Origin: Streptomyces tibetensis
Lineage (GTDB): Bacteria > Actinomycetota > Actinomycetes > Streptomycetales > Streptomycetaceae
Assembly (NCBI RefSeq): GCF_007655005.1
Contig: NZ_SZVW01000028.1
Span: forward strand, 62,001 to 126,000
Reading direction: 5' to 3'
DNA: 64,000 nucleotides
Shown piece by piece: positions 1-7,897 of the stretch; the stretch's first letter is position 1; the number at the start of each line of letters is the position of its first letter. The notes under the pieces are model-generated. The model searched no databases and was not told the origin of the DNA. It was given only the letters and a program-made list of their open reading frames with translations. The translations under genes and the position numbers were made by a program.

Positions 1-257
1 ACGGCCAGCAGCGCACGGTGCCGTTCCTGCGCGGGCGCCGCGTCCGCGGCCAGTACCGGCAGGGACTCGTCGATGAGCTGCGCGCTCGGCTGCGGCAGCT
101 GGTCACGCAACTCCCGCACCTCACGGATCAGTTCGGCGAGGGCCAGCCGCAGGGCCGGGTCCGTGTCGCCCGTGGCGCCGTTCTTCACGATGCCCGTGTT
201 GCCGCTGCCGCCGTGCATGCTGACGTTGTCGCCGTAGTAGTAGTGGTTGCCGCTCAT
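1..257 (-). CDS. N-terminal part of a hypothetical protein with a glycine-rich motif
   Basis: The gene runs off the left edge, so only about 85 N-terminal residues are visible. The ATG at 257 overlaps the stop of the upstream gene (ATGA at 254-257), so the two are translationally coupled. The first 20 residues contain YGD-x-V-x-M-x-GGSGNTGI. Nearly the same motif ends the upstream protein. After it comes a predicted helix rich in Leu, Arg and Glu (around residues 33-50). No enzyme domain is visible. The placement of one motif at a C-terminus and its twin at the next N-terminus suggests a homotypic interaction module, but this is inference and the protein's function is unknown. Confidence 0.7.
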   Translation of the reverse strand, partial: MSGNHYYYGDNVSMHGGSGNTGIVKNGATGDTDPALRLALAELIREVRELRDQLPQPSAQLIDESLPVLAADAAPAQERHRALLA

Positions 258-859
258 GCCGCGATCCCCGTGTTCCCGCTGCCGCCGTACATGTTCACGC
301 TGTCGCCGAAGTGGTAGTTCGTGGGCGAGTTGATCGTCAGGCGCTCCACCGTCACCTGGAACTCGGTGTCGGGGTTCTCCAGCGCGCCCGCGACATAGCC
401 CACGAGCCGGTCGAGGTGCTGCGGGTCGCGGCTGGTGACCATCGCGGTGGAGGGGCCGGCCGTCTCGACGGCGAGGACGTAGTGCGACTGGGCCGTGACG
501 ATGGAGAGCATGCCCACGAAGAAGTAGATCAGCGTCGCGCCCGCACCGAGCCACACGAAGGTGAGGACCCCGGTGCCCGTGGAGTTGCCGTCGATGAACG
601 TCAGACTGCCGATGATCGACAGGCCGACACCCACGGCCAGGGTGATCAGGGCGCGGGTCAGGAAGCGGAAGACCGCCTCCTTGCGCTTGGGGTGCAGGGT
701 GAACGTGTACACCCGGGCGATGTTGCGCAGGGGGTAGGCGGCCGTGCCGACCCATAACAGGCGTTTGTGCACACGAAGTTCGACGTCCGTCATGGTGCGC
801 GGCGGGGTGGAGGGCGGGGGCGGTACGTCCCACTGCCCCGGTGGCTGCTGTGTCTCCAT
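254..859 (-). CDS. Two-helix membrane protein, DUF6232-like, with C-terminal glycine-rich motif
   Basis: About 201 residues from the ATG at 859. An in-frame ATG at 895 gives 213 aa, and a start nearer MTDVELRV is possible; no strong ribosome site decides. After a Pro-rich lead comes a small beta-type segment with PLRNIARVYTF, typical of the DUF6232 family as I remember it. Two hydrophobic helices follow (LITLAVGVGLSII and LTFVWLGAGATLIYFFVGML), then a soluble tail. The last 20 residues hold YHFGDSVNMYGGSGNTGI. The same motif opens the overlapping downstream gene. The protein probably sits in the cytoplasmic membrane with the motif exposed to the cytoplasm. Its role is unknown. Confidence 0.75.
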   Translation of the reverse strand: METQQPPGQWDVPPPPSTPPRTMTDVELRVHKRLLWVGTAAYPLRNIARVYTFTLHPKRKEAVFRFLTRALITLAVGVGLSIIGSLTFIDGNSTGTGVLTFVWLGAGATLIYFFVGMLSIVTAQSHYVLAVETAGPSTAMVTSRDPQHLDRLVGYVAGALENPDTEFQVTVERLTINSPTNYHFGDSVNMYGGSGNTGIAA

Positions 860-927
860 GGGCACCATTGGCGACCATGCGCTTACCGAGGGCAAGTGGT
901 TTCACAAGGGCGAAAGTGCCGGTGCCT

Positions 928-1233
928 TCAGGACTCGTCCCGCTTCGGGTCGTCGTCCCTGTTCCTGTCCTCGTTCTTGTCCTCGTCGAGGGACTTCAGG
1001 AAGTCGGGATTGTCGTCGGGCGCCACCCACTGACGGGGACGCTCCGCCGCAGGCACCCGCTTCTTGCCGGCGATCAGCCAGGAGATCGACCCGACGAGCG
1101 GGAACACCAACACCAGCAGCGCCCACAGCGGCTTGGGCATGTGGCGGATCTCGTCGTCCTTCGTGCTGATGCAGTCGATGAACGCGTACACGCTGAGCGC
1201 CAGCGGCACGAGGAACATCAGTACCCGGAGCAT
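928..1233 (-). CDS. PLDc_N-domain membrane protein
   Basis: 101 residues from the ATG at 1233. Two membrane segments (MLRVLMFLVPLALSVYAFID and LWALLVLVFPLVGSISWLIA) are separated by a short loop. The second ends in the GSISWLIAGK pattern typical of the PLDc_N (phospholipase D nuclease N-terminal) family seen in cardiolipin-synthase N-termini and in small actinobacterial proteins. The tail is very acidic and Asp/Glu/Arg/Lys-rich. It stands alone, divergent from mqnL with only about 66 bp between the starts, so the two promoters share that gap. The domain alone has no catalytic site, and its role is not known. Confidence 0.8.
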   Translation of the reverse strand: MLRVLMFLVPLALSVYAFIDCISTKDDEIRHMPKPLWALLVLVFPLVGSISWLIAGKKRVPAAERPRQWVAPDDNPDFLKSLDEDKNEDRNRDDDPKRDES

Positions 1234-1299
1234 GCGGCCTCTCAGCGAAAACGGTGGGTGGTTCCAGGCCAGGGTAGCGGCTCGGGGATACTGGACCCC

Positions 1300-2751
1300 A
1301 TGGCTTACGACGATCTTCGCTCCCTGCTCAGGGCGCTGGAGCGCGAGGGTGACCTCAAGCGCATCAAGGCCGAGGTCGACCCGTATCTGGAGGTCGGGGA
1401 GATCGTCGACCGGGTGCAGAAGGCGGGTGGCCCGGCGCTGCTCTTCGAGAAGGTGCGCGGGTCGAGCATGCCCCTCGCGATGAACGTGTTCGGCACGGAC
1501 CGGCGGCTGCTGAAGGCCCTCGGCCTGAAGTCCTACGCCGAGATCACCGAGCGGATCGGCGGGTTGCTGAAGCCCGAGCTGCCGCACGGCTTCGTCGGCG
1601 TCCGCGAGGCCTTCGGCAAGCTCGGCGCGATGACGCACGTACCGCCGAAGAAGGTGAAGGACGGCCCGGTGCAGGAAGTCGTCCTGACCGGGGACGACGT
1701 CGACCTCGACCAGCTTCCGGCCCTGTTCACGTGGCCGAAGGACGGCGGGTCGTTCTTCAACCTGGGGCTGACCCACACCAAGGACCCGGAGAGCGGCGTC
1801 CGCAACCTCGGGCTGTACCGACTCCAGCGCCACGACAAGCGCACCATCGGCATGCACTGGCAGATCCACAAGGACAGCCGCAACCACTACCAGGTGGCCG
1901 CGCGCCGGGGCGAGCGGCTGCCCGTCGCGATCGCCTTCGGATGTCCGCCCGCCGTGACGTACGCCTCCACCGCCCCGCTGCCCGGGGACATCGACGAGTA
2001 CCTGTTCGCCGGGTTCCTCGCGGGCAAGCGGATCGAGATGGTCGACTGCAAGACCGTGCCGCTCCAGGTGCCGGCGCAGGCAGAGGTCGTCATCGAGGGC
2101 TGGCTGGAGCCGGGCGAGATGCTGCCCGAGGGGCCGTTCGGCGACCACACCGGCTTCTACACGCCGCAGGAGCCCTTCCCGGCGCTGAAGATCGACTGCG
2201 TGACGATGCGGAAGCGTCCGCTGCTCCAGTCGATCGTCGTGGGCCGCCCGCCCACGGAGGACGGGCCGCTGGGCCGGGCGACGGAACGCTTCTTCCTGCC
2301 GCTGCTGAAGATCATCGTTCCGGACATCGTCGACTACCACCTGCCGGAGGCGGGCGGCTTCCACAACTGCGCGATCGTCTCGATCGACAAGAAGTACCCC
2401 AAGCACGCGCAGAAGGTCATGCACGCGATCTGGGGCGCGCACATGATGTCGCTGACCAAGCTGATCGTGGTCGTCGACTCCGACTGTGACGTGCACGATC
2501 TGCACGAGGTCGCCTGGCGGGCGCTGGGCAACACGGACTACGCCCGGGACCTGAGCATCGTCGAGGGCCCGGTCGACCACCTGGACCACGCCTCCTACCA
2601 GCAGTTCTGGGGAGGCAAGGCCGGTATCGACGCGACGAAGAAGTGGCCCGAGGAGGGCTACACGCGTGACGGCGGCTGGCCCGACATGGTCGAGTCGGAC
2701 CCGGAGACGGCGGCGAAGGTGGACCGCCGCTGGAAGGAGTACGGACTGTGA
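1300..2751 (+). CDS. mqnL: Menaquinone biosynthesis decarboxylase (UbiD family, MqnL-type)
   Basis: 483 residues from the ATG at 1300. UbiD enzymes are prenyl-FMN-dependent decarboxylases. In the futalosine pathway the UbiD-like member is thought to decarboxylate the prenylated 1,4-dihydroxy-6-naphthoate derivative. The whole length matches the family: a start like YDDLRSLLRALEREGDL, the FFNLGLTHTKDP region, the central EMLPEGPFGDHTGFY motif with the conserved E-x-P-F-G-(D/E)-x-x-G core, and the C-terminal KLIVVVDSDCDVHD. It is the first gene of a pair with mqnP (GTGA overlap) and lies just before the UbiX-type cofactor gene. The neighbourhood makes the menaquinone assignment firm, although UbiD specificity cannot be read from sequence alone. 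Confidence 0.92.
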   Translation: MAYDDLRSLLRALEREGDLKRIKAEVDPYLEVGEIVDRVQKAGGPALLFEKVRGSSMPLAMNVFGTDRRLLKALGLKSYAEITERIGGLLKPELPHGFVGVREAFGKLGAMTHVPPKKVKDGPVQEVVLTGDDVDLDQLPALFTWPKDGGSFFNLGLTHTKDPESGVRNLGLYRLQRHDKRTIGMHWQIHKDSRNHYQVAARRGERLPVAIAFGCPPAVTYASTAPLPGDIDEYLFAGFLAGKRIEMVDCKTVPLQVPAQAEVVIEGWLEPGEMLPEGPFGDHTGFYTPQEPFPALKIDCVTMRKRPLLQSIVVGRPPTEDGPLGRATERFFLPLLKIIVPDIVDYHLPEAGGFHNCAIVSIDKKYPKHAQKVMHAIWGAHMMSLTKLIVVVDSDCDVHDLHEVAWRALGNTDYARDLSIVEGPVDHLDHASYQQFWGGKAGIDATKKWPEEGYTRDGGWPDMVESDPETAAKVDRRWKEYGL

Positions 2752-3650
2752 CCTCCGCTTCCGCCGCGATCCCCCAGCCGGGACGCACCAAGGCGTTCCT
2801 CCGGCTGGTGATGATCGAGCACTCGGTCTTCGCGCTGCCCTTCGCGTACATCGCCGCGCTCACGGCGATGTTCCAGTGGGACAGGAACATCCACTGGGGA
2901 AGGCTGCTGCTGGTCACCGTCTGCATGGTGGGGCTGCGCACCTTCGCGATGGCGGTCAACCGGATCATCGACCGGGAGATCGACGCGAGGAACCCGCGCA
3001 CGGCGCAGCGCGAGCTGGTGACCGGCGCGATGTCGGTGAAGCACGCCTGGACCGGTGCGCTGATCGCCCTGGCCGTCTTCCTGGGGGCCGCCGCCCTGCT
3101 GAACCCCCTGTGCCTGGCGCTGGCCCCCATCGCGGTGATCCCGATGGTGGTCTACCCGTACGGCAAGCGGTTCACGAACTTCCCGCAGGCCATCCTCGGA
3201 CTCGCCCAGGCGATGGGCCCGGTCGGCGGCTGGCTGGCCATCACGGGTTCCTGGTCCTGGGACGCGGTGCTCCTCGGACTCGCCGTGGGCATCTGGATCG
3301 GCGGCTTCGACCTGATCTACGCCTGCCAGGACGTGCAGACCGACCGCGAGATCGGCGTCCTGTCCGTCCCGGCCCGCTTCGGCATCCCGGCCGCGATCTG
3401 GGGCGCCCGGGTCTGCCACACCCTCACCACGGCCCTCTTCGTCTGGTACGCCCTCGCCACCGGCGCCGGCGCCTTCTTCTGGCTGGGCCTGCTGATCGTC
3501 GCCGGGGCGTTCCTCTACGAACACTCGATCGTCCGCCCTCACGACCTCTCCCGGGTGAACCGCGCCTTCTTCAGCGTCAACGGCTTCATCGGCATCGCCC
3601 TGTTCGTGTGCGCGCTGCTGGATCTCCTGGCGCGGGGTCTGACGGTGTAG
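2748..3650 (+). CDS. mqnP: Menaquinone prenyltransferase (UbiA superfamily, MqnP)
   Basis: 300 residues. The GTG start overlaps the mqnL stop (GTGA), so the two genes are coupled. UbiA-type integral membrane prenyltransferases attach a polyprenyl diphosphate to an aromatic ring; here the ring would be the dihydroxynaphthoate of the futalosine route. Both Asp-rich magnesium/diphosphate motifs are present: NRIIDREIDARNPRT near residues 83-97, and the second, YACQDVQTDREIG, near residue 190. About eight to nine hydrophobic helices are visible. The protein acts in the cytoplasmic membrane. Neighbouring UbiD and UbiX genes support the role in menaquinone rather than haem or other UbiA pathways. 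Confidence 0.93.
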   Translation: MTSASAAIPQPGRTKAFLRLVMIEHSVFALPFAYIAALTAMFQWDRNIHWGRLLLVTVCMVGLRTFAMAVNRIIDREIDARNPRTAQRELVTGAMSVKHAWTGALIALAVFLGAAALLNPLCLALAPIAVIPMVVYPYGKRFTNFPQAILGLAQAMGPVGGWLAITGSWSWDAVLLGLAVGIWIGGFDLIYACQDVQTDREIGVLSVPARFGIPAAIWGARVCHTLTTALFVWYALATGAGAFFWLGLLIVAGAFLYEHSIVRPHDLSRVNRAFFSVNGFIGIALFVCALLDLLARGLTV

Positions 3651-3724
3651 AGGACGGCCGCCGGGGCCGGGGCCCCATGCCGGGAACGACCCCGGCCGGT
3701 CCTGAACACGGTCCGTTACGCCGG

Positions 3725-3730
3725 TAGGCT
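3725..3730 (+). promoter_or_regulatory. Candidate -10 element for leaderless mqnM
   Basis: TAGGCT fits the TANNNT consensus and ends six bases before the GTG at 3737. This is the spacing that places transcription start on the start codon. No Shine-Dalgarno sequence is seen before that GTG, which agrees with a leaderless mRNA. Inferred from pattern only. Confidence 0.5.
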
Positions 3731-3736
3731 CAAGAT

Positions 3737-4414
3737 GTGAACGCAGGGGAAAAGCAGCGCACGCCTTGGATCGTGGGGGTCTCAGGGGCCTCCGGCACGC
3801 CGTACGCGGCTGCCGTGCTGCGCGCGCTGCTGGACGCCGGCGAGAGTGTCGACCTCGTGGTGTCCCGGGCCTCCCGGCTCACCTTGCTGGACGAGACCGG
3901 GATCTCCTTCCGGGACGCCCACTGGCGGGACGACCTGCGGGAATGGCTGTCCCGGGGTGCCGACGGCAAGCCGGGCACCTTCTCCGTCGACCTCGACGCC
4001 GTACGGCACTGGAGCGCCGGCGACCTGGCCGCCGGGCCCTCCTCGGGGTCGTACCCCACCAAGGGCATGCTCATCGTGCCCGCCTCGACGGCGAGCGTGG
4101 CCGGGGTCGCGCTCGGGCTGTCGAAGGACCTGCTGCAACGGGCGGCGAGCGTGACCCTCAAGGAGGGCCGCACGCTGATCGTGGCCGTACGGGAGACCCC
4201 GCTGAACGGCCAGACCCTGCGCCACCTGGTCACCCTCGACGACGCGGGCGCGACGGTCGTGCCCGCCTCACCCGCCTTCTACGCGGGCGCGACGCACATC
4301 CAGGACCTGGTGGACTTCGTCGCCGGACGCGTACTCGACGCGGCGGGCGTGCCGCACCGGCTCTACCGCCGTTGGCAAGGTGAACTCGGCGGCGGTGCGC
4401 ACCGCGACGACTGA
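3737..4414 (+). CDS. mqnM: Flavin prenyltransferase (UbiX family, MqnM-type)
   Basis: 225 residues from GTG 3737; the ATG two bases upstream meets a stop at once. UbiX makes prenyl-FMN from FMN and dimethylallyl phosphate, the cofactor needed by the UbiD enzyme encoded just upstream. Family marks are the N-terminal nucleotide-binding VGVSGASGTPYA, the region around SGSYPTKGMLIVPAS-TAS with GxxxT, VALGLSKDLLQRAASVTLKE, the conserved LIVAVRETPLN and the substrate-loop PASPAFYAG. The acidic stretch near residues 65-90 is longer than in some homologues. The cytosolic flavoprotein forms a dodecamer in characterised members. A leaderless-type promoter lies directly before the start. Confidence 0.92.
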   Translation: MNAGEKQRTPWIVGVSGASGTPYAAAVLRALLDAGESVDLVVSRASRLTLLDETGISFRDAHWRDDLREWLSRGADGKPGTFSVDLDAVRHWSAGDLAAGPSSGSYPTKGMLIVPASTASVAGVALGLSKDLLQRAASVTLKEGRTLIVAVRETPLNGQTLRHLVTLDDAGATVVPASPAFYAGATHIQDLVDFVAGRVLDAAGVPHRLYRRWQGELGGGAHRDD

Positions 4415-4471
4415 GCAGCACCCGAACCTCATCGGACTCAACGACAACTTCAGCGGAAGGCTTCGATCGCA

Positions 4472-4927
4472 ATGGACGCGGTGGACAGGCAGCTCATCCA
4501 GGCCCTGAGGGAGAACGGCCGGGCCTCCTACGCGGAGCTGGGACGCCTCGTCGGACTGTCGGGACCCAGTGTCACCGACCGCATCAACCGGCTGGAGGCG
4601 GCCGGGGTCATCACCGGCTACCGGGCCACCGTCGACGCCGCCTCGCTCGGCCTCGGCGTCACCGCCCTCATCGGCGTCTCCCTCTCCGACGCCACCGACC
4701 ACGAGGACGTGGCGCAGCGGCTGAAGGACCTGTCGGAGATCGAGGACTGCTGGTTCATCGCGGGCGAGGACTCGTACATGCTCAAGGTGCGGGCGGCGGA
4801 CGTCGACGGTCTGGAGAAGATGATCCGGCGGCTCAGCGGCATCGAGGGCGTCTCCCGGACGCGTACGACGATCGTGCTCTCCACGAAGTGGGAGAACAGG
4901 GTCGGGGAGCTGCCCGAAGAGGAGTAG
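4472..4927 (+). CDS. Lrp/AsnC-family transcriptional regulator
   Basis: 151 residues, the usual length for Lrp/AsnC proteins. The N-terminal helix-turn-helix is clear (MDAVDRQLIQALRENGR, then YAELGRLVGLSGPSVTDRIN), with the family's V-x-x-R-x-x-x-L-E-x-x-G-V-I-x-G linker (RLEAAGVITGY). The C-terminal RAM ligand-binding domain follows, with alpha-beta repeats and a GEDSYMLKVRAADVDGLEKM segment. It lies between mqnM and mqnE on the same strand, so it may respond to an amino acid and act on neighbouring menaquinone genes, but no operator is evident. Effector and targets are unknown. Confidence 0.92.
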   Translation: MDAVDRQLIQALRENGRASYAELGRLVGLSGPSVTDRINRLEAAGVITGYRATVDAASLGLGVTALIGVSLSDATDHEDVAQRLKDLSEIEDCWFIAGEDSYMLKVRAADVDGLEKMIRRLSGIEGVSRTRTTIVLSTKWENRVGELPEEE

Positions 4928-4934
4928 AGCGGTA

Positions 4935-4981
4935 GGCCCGAAGGGCCGTATGGGGGCACCTCCCGCCCGAAGGGTGGGGGC
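4935..4981. repeat. Short intergenic inverted-repeat element ahead of mqnE
   Basis: The 89-bp gap between the regulator and mqnE holds a perfect small hairpin (GGCCC-gaa-GGGCC, 4935-4947), followed by a GGGGGCACCTCCC...GGGTGGGGG segment. The latter looks like a relative of the GC-rich palindromic repeats scattered through Streptomyces intergenic DNA. It may act as a terminator or attenuator between the two genes. Confidence 0.45.
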
Positions 4982-5016
4982 GTACGGTTGGGACGTCGTC
5001 GTAGAAAGGTGTGGGC

Positions 5017-6180
5017 ATGGATCTCGGGCTCAAGCGCGAGCTGGAGGAGAAGGTCAGGGCGGGCGTCCGTCTGAGCCGTGAGGACGGCATCGCGCTGTAC
5101 GAGTCGGACGACCTGGCCTGGCTCGGCGGTCTCGCGCACGAGGTGCGCACCCGCAAGAACGGCGACGTCGTGCACTTCAACGTCAACCGTCACCTCAACA
5201 TGACGAACGTGTGCACGGCCTCCTGCGCGTACTGCTCCTTCCAGCGCAAGCCGGGGGAGAAGGACGCGTACACGATGCGCATCGAGGAGGCCGTCAAGCT
5301 CGCGAAGGCGATGGAGTCGGAGAACCTCACCGAGCTGCACATCGTCAACGGGCTGCACCCCAACCTGCCGTGGCGGTACTACCCGCGGTCGCTGCGGGAG
5401 CTGAAGGCCGCGCTGCCGGACGTCTCGCTGAAGGCGTTCACGGCGACGGAGATCCACCACTTCGAGACCATCTCGGGGATGAGCGCGTCGGAGATCCTCG
5501 ACGAGCTCATCGACGCCGGTCTCGAGTCTCTCACCGGTGGTGGCGCCGAGATCTTCGACTGGGAGGTCCGGCAGCACATCGTGGACCACCGCACCCACTG
5601 GGAGGACTGGTCCCGAATCCACCGGCTCGCGCACGAGAAGGGTCTGAAGACCCCGGCCACGATGCTCTACGGCCACATCGAGGAGCCCCGTCACCGCGTC
5701 GACCACGTGCTGCGGCTGCGTGAGCTACAGGACGAGACCGGTGGCTTCCAGGTCTTCATTCCGCTGCGGTACCAGCACGACTTCGTCGACATGCAGGACG
5801 GCAAGGTGCGCAATCGCCTTCAGGCGCGGACGCAGATGGCGACCGGGGCCGAGGCGCTGAAGACCTTCGCGGTGTCGCGGCTGCTGTTCGACAACGTGCC
5901 GCACGTGAAGGTGTTCTGGGTCATGCACGGGGTGCAGACGGCGCAGCTCGCGCTTCAGCACGGTGCGGACGACATGGACGGGTCTGTCGTCGAGTACAAG
6001 ATCACTCATGACGCGGACAACTACGGGACGCCGAACAAGCTGACGCGTGAGGATCTGCTCGATCTGATCCGTGATGCCGGGTTCCGGCCTGTGGAGCGGA
6101 ACACTCGGTACGAGATCATTCGGGAGTACGACGGGCCGGACCCGGAGCGTCGCGAGTCGCCGCAGCCTATGCGGGTGTGA
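5017..6180 (+). CDS. mqnE: Aminofutalosine synthase (radical SAM, MqnE)
   Basis: 387 residues from ATG 5017, with a ribosome site-like GAAAGGTG just upstream. An in-frame GTG at 5011 is less likely. MqnE joins the MqnA product to S-adenosylmethionine by radical chemistry to give aminofutalosine. The 4Fe-4S motif is CTASCAYC (C-x3-C-x2-C) near residues 69-76, preceded by VNRHLNMTNV. SAM-binding features include TELHIVNGLHPNLP, the glycine-rich LESLTGGGAEIFD and the conserved C-terminal GADDMDGSVVEYKITHDAD. The length and the CTASC form of the cysteine motif fit MqnE better than the later enzyme MqnC. Cytosolic. Confidence 0.93.
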   Translation: MDLGLKRELEEKVRAGVRLSREDGIALYESDDLAWLGGLAHEVRTRKNGDVVHFNVNRHLNMTNVCTASCAYCSFQRKPGEKDAYTMRIEEAVKLAKAMESENLTELHIVNGLHPNLPWRYYPRSLRELKAALPDVSLKAFTATEIHHFETISGMSASEILDELIDAGLESLTGGGAEIFDWEVRQHIVDHRTHWEDWSRIHRLAHEKGLKTPATMLYGHIEEPRHRVDHVLRLRELQDETGGFQVFIPLRYQHDFVDMQDGKVRNRLQARTQMATGAEALKTFAVSRLLFDNVPHVKVFWVMHGVQTAQLALQHGADDMDGSVVEYKITHDADNYGTPNKLTREDLLDLIRDAGFRPVERNTRYEIIREYDGPDPERRESPQPMRV

Positions 6181-6194
6181 GGGCGGGTGCGGGT

Positions 6195-6220
6195 GCGTGG
6201 GGGGTTGTTCGCCCCCACGC
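6195..6220 (+). terminator. Hairpin in a common Streptomyces intergenic repeat downstream of mqnE
   Basis: A nine-base stem, GCGTGGGGG paired with CCCCCACGC, has an eight-base loop and lies 15 bp after the mqnE stop. The sequence on to about 6260 (CGGCGGAGCCGCATGTCGAT...CCCGCGCCCC) looks like a repeat commonly found after Streptomyces genes. It probably acts as a terminator between mqnE and the UdgX gene. Confidence 0.6.
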
Positions 6221-6275
6221 GGCGGAGCCGCATGTCGATGGGGTCCCGCGCCCCTGACGTGGGTACCCGGAGGGC

Positions 6276-6926
6276 ATGGTCAGGACCTCGGCACCTGAGG
6301 ATGCCTATACCGCTGAACCCTTTGTTCCTGGGCGCGGTGGGCTTCCCGCTCTGCGGGAGGCCGCTGCCGGGTGTCGGGGGTGTCCCCTGCACCGGGATGC
6401 CACGCAGACCGTGTTCGGGGCCGGGGCCGAAGACGCCCGGGTCATGCTCGTGGGGGAGCAGCCCGGGGATCAGGAGGACCGGCAGGGGAAGCCGTTCGTC
6501 GGGCCTGCCGGGAAGCTGCTGGACCGGGCCCTCGAGGAGGCCGGCATCGATCCTTCCGAGGCCTATGTCACCAACGCCGTGAAGCACTTCAAGTTCACGC
6601 GGGCCGAGCCGCGCAAGCGGCGGATCCACAAGGCGCCGAACCTGCGGGAGGCGACCGCGTGCGGGCCCTGGCTCGCCGCGGAGCTCGCGGTCGTGGAGCC
6701 GGAGCTGATCGTCGTCCTGGGGGCGACCGCCGGGAAGGCGCTGCTCGGGTCCTCCTTCCGCGTCACGCAGGTGCGGGGCACGGTGCTGGAGGAGGACATC
6801 CACGGGCGGCCCGAGCGGCTGGTGCCGACCGTGCACCCGTCGTCGGTGCTGCGGTCCGACGACCGGGAGGCGGCGTACCGGGGGCTGGTGTCGGACCTCA
6901 AGGTGGCGGCGGACGCCCTGTCGTAA
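6276..6926 (+). CDS. udgX: UdgX-type uracil-DNA-binding glycosylase
   Basis: 216 residues. It belongs to the uracil-DNA glycosylase superfamily near family 4, with an N-terminal cysteine pair CRGCPLH and later cysteine CGPW for the iron-sulfur cluster, the GEQPGDQED motif A, and the HPSSVLRS motif near the C-terminus. What marks it as UdgX is the extra loop KRRIHKAP around residues 116-123. In characterised UdgX that loop carries a histidine that becomes covalently and irreversibly linked to the sugar after uracil release. It therefore probably caps uracil-containing DNA rather than simply excising uracil. The start is ATG 6276; GGAGGG lies very close upstream. Confidence 0.9.
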   Translation: MVRTSAPEDAYTAEPFVPGRGGLPALREAAAGCRGCPLHRDATQTVFGAGAEDARVMLVGEQPGDQEDRQGKPFVGPAGKLLDRALEEAGIDPSEAYVTNAVKHFKFTRAEPRKRRIHKAPNLREATACGPWLAAELAVVEPELIVVLGATAGKALLGSSFRVTQVRGTVLEEDIHGRPERLVPTVHPSSVLRSDDREAAYRGLVSDLKVAADALS

Positions 6927-6930
6927 TAGC

Positions 6931-6936
6931 TACCAT
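6931..6936 (+). promoter_or_regulatory. Candidate -10 element for leaderless GNAT gene
   Basis: TACCAT fits TANNNT and lies six bases before the ATG at 6943, with no ribosome-binding sequence in between. This predicts a leaderless transcript starting at or very near the start codon. Confidence 0.45.
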
Positions 6937-6942
6937 TGCCAC

Positions 6943-7467
6943 ATGCCCCTTACCTTCACGCTCGAACCCGCCGTCACCCCCGAGTTGCGTGACGGCCTGC
7001 TCGATCTGTGGACCGATGTCTCCAACGCCGGCGGAGCCGTCGGATACGTGCCGCCGGTGACGCGCGAGGAGATCCGCCCCGCGCTGGTGAACCACTTCGC
7101 GTCGATGGCCGAGGGGCGGGTCAAGCTGCTCGTCGGGCACGACGAGGAGGGGCGGGTCGCGGCGACCGCGTTCCTGACCTTCAACACGCATCACCTCATG
7201 ACGCACTGGCTGTGGCTGTACACGGTGATGGTGCACCCGAGGCATCACGGCAAGGGGTGGGGGCGGGAGCTGCTTCGTGCCGCCGCGGACGCGGCCCGGG
7301 GGATGGACGGGATCGAGGCGATCCGGCTGACCTGCCGGGGCGGTCTCGGTCTTGAGCGGTTCTACGCGTCCTGCGGATACAAGGAGGTCGGGCGCATCCC
7401 CGGGGCGATCCGGGTGGCGCCGGGGGAGGACCGCGACGACGTCATCATGCTGCTGCCCCTCGCCTGA
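6943..7467 (+). CDS. GNAT-family N-acetyltransferase
   Basis: 174 residues with the GNAT fold. The acetyl-CoA pyrophosphate-binding motif A is seen in LYTVMVHPRHHGKGWGRELL (R/Q-x-x-G-x-G/A form, here HHGKGWG) near residues 88-107. The C-terminal GLGLERFYASCGYKEVGRIPG is the usual motif B strand and helix with F-Y-x-x-x-G-Y/F. The substrate cannot be told from sequence. It stands between the UdgX gene and a small membrane protein gene on the same strand and appears to have its own leaderless promoter. Confidence 0.88.
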   Translation: MPLTFTLEPAVTPELRDGLLDLWTDVSNAGGAVGYVPPVTREEIRPALVNHFASMAEGRVKLLVGHDEEGRVAATAFLTFNTHHLMTHWLWLYTVMVHPRHHGKGWGRELLRAAADAARGMDGIEAIRLTCRGGLGLERFYASCGYKEVGRIPGAIRVAPGEDRDDVIMLLPLA

Positions 7468-7568
7468 CCGTCGAAGACCCCCCTGCAAGATCGGCCGCTC
7501 GGCGTGCTTCACTGGACGGTGCCCCTTTGGGTGCGTTCCGGCCGTTCGAAACGGAAGAGTGGATTGAG

Positions 7569-7868
7569 ATGCTCCGCTACACACTGATGCGCCTCGGAGT
7601 CTTCGTGGGCTGCCTCGTGGTCGTCTGGGGCGCCGTCTACACCGGCATCGCCCCCCGCGGACTGGGCAACAGCAACGGGCTGTGGGTCGTCCTCCTCGCC
7701 CTGCTGATCTCCGCGCCGATCAGTTTCGTCGTGCTGCGCAAGGAGCGGGACCGCGCCTCCGTGCAGGTCGCGCAGCGCGTCGACCGGATGAAGGCCAACC
7801 TGGACGCCAACCGCAGCCAGGAGGACGCCGCCGACGACACGGCCCGCACCCAGGGGCAGACCTCGTAG
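7569..7868 (+). CDS. DUF4229-type small membrane protein
   Basis: 99 residues from ATG 7569. An upstream in-frame start at 7527 would add 14 poorly supported residues, and a GGAAGAGTGGATTGAG stretch precedes ATG 7569. Two membrane helices are visible (LMRLGVFVGCLVVVWGAVY and GLWVVLLALLISAPISFVVL), then the L-R-K-E-R-D-R motif and a charged cytoplasmic tail with a short coiled-coil-like segment. This pattern fits the actinobacterial DUF4229 family. Function unknown. A strong terminator follows. Confidence 0.85.
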   Translation: MLRYTLMRLGVFVGCLVVVWGAVYTGIAPRGLGNSNGLWVVLLALLISAPISFVVLRKERDRASVQVAQRVDRMKANLDANRSQEDAADDTARTQGQTS

Positions 7869-7897
7869 GTCCCCGTAAAGCCCCTCGCGCGTTCACA

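Noticed and set aside
928..2589. A 553-codon minus-strand frame opposite mqnL
   Set aside because: Only its last 101 codons (from ATG 1233) form a recognisable protein. The rest is the antisense of the UbiD-family gene and has the Arg/Val/His-rich composition typical of shadows in GC-rich DNA.
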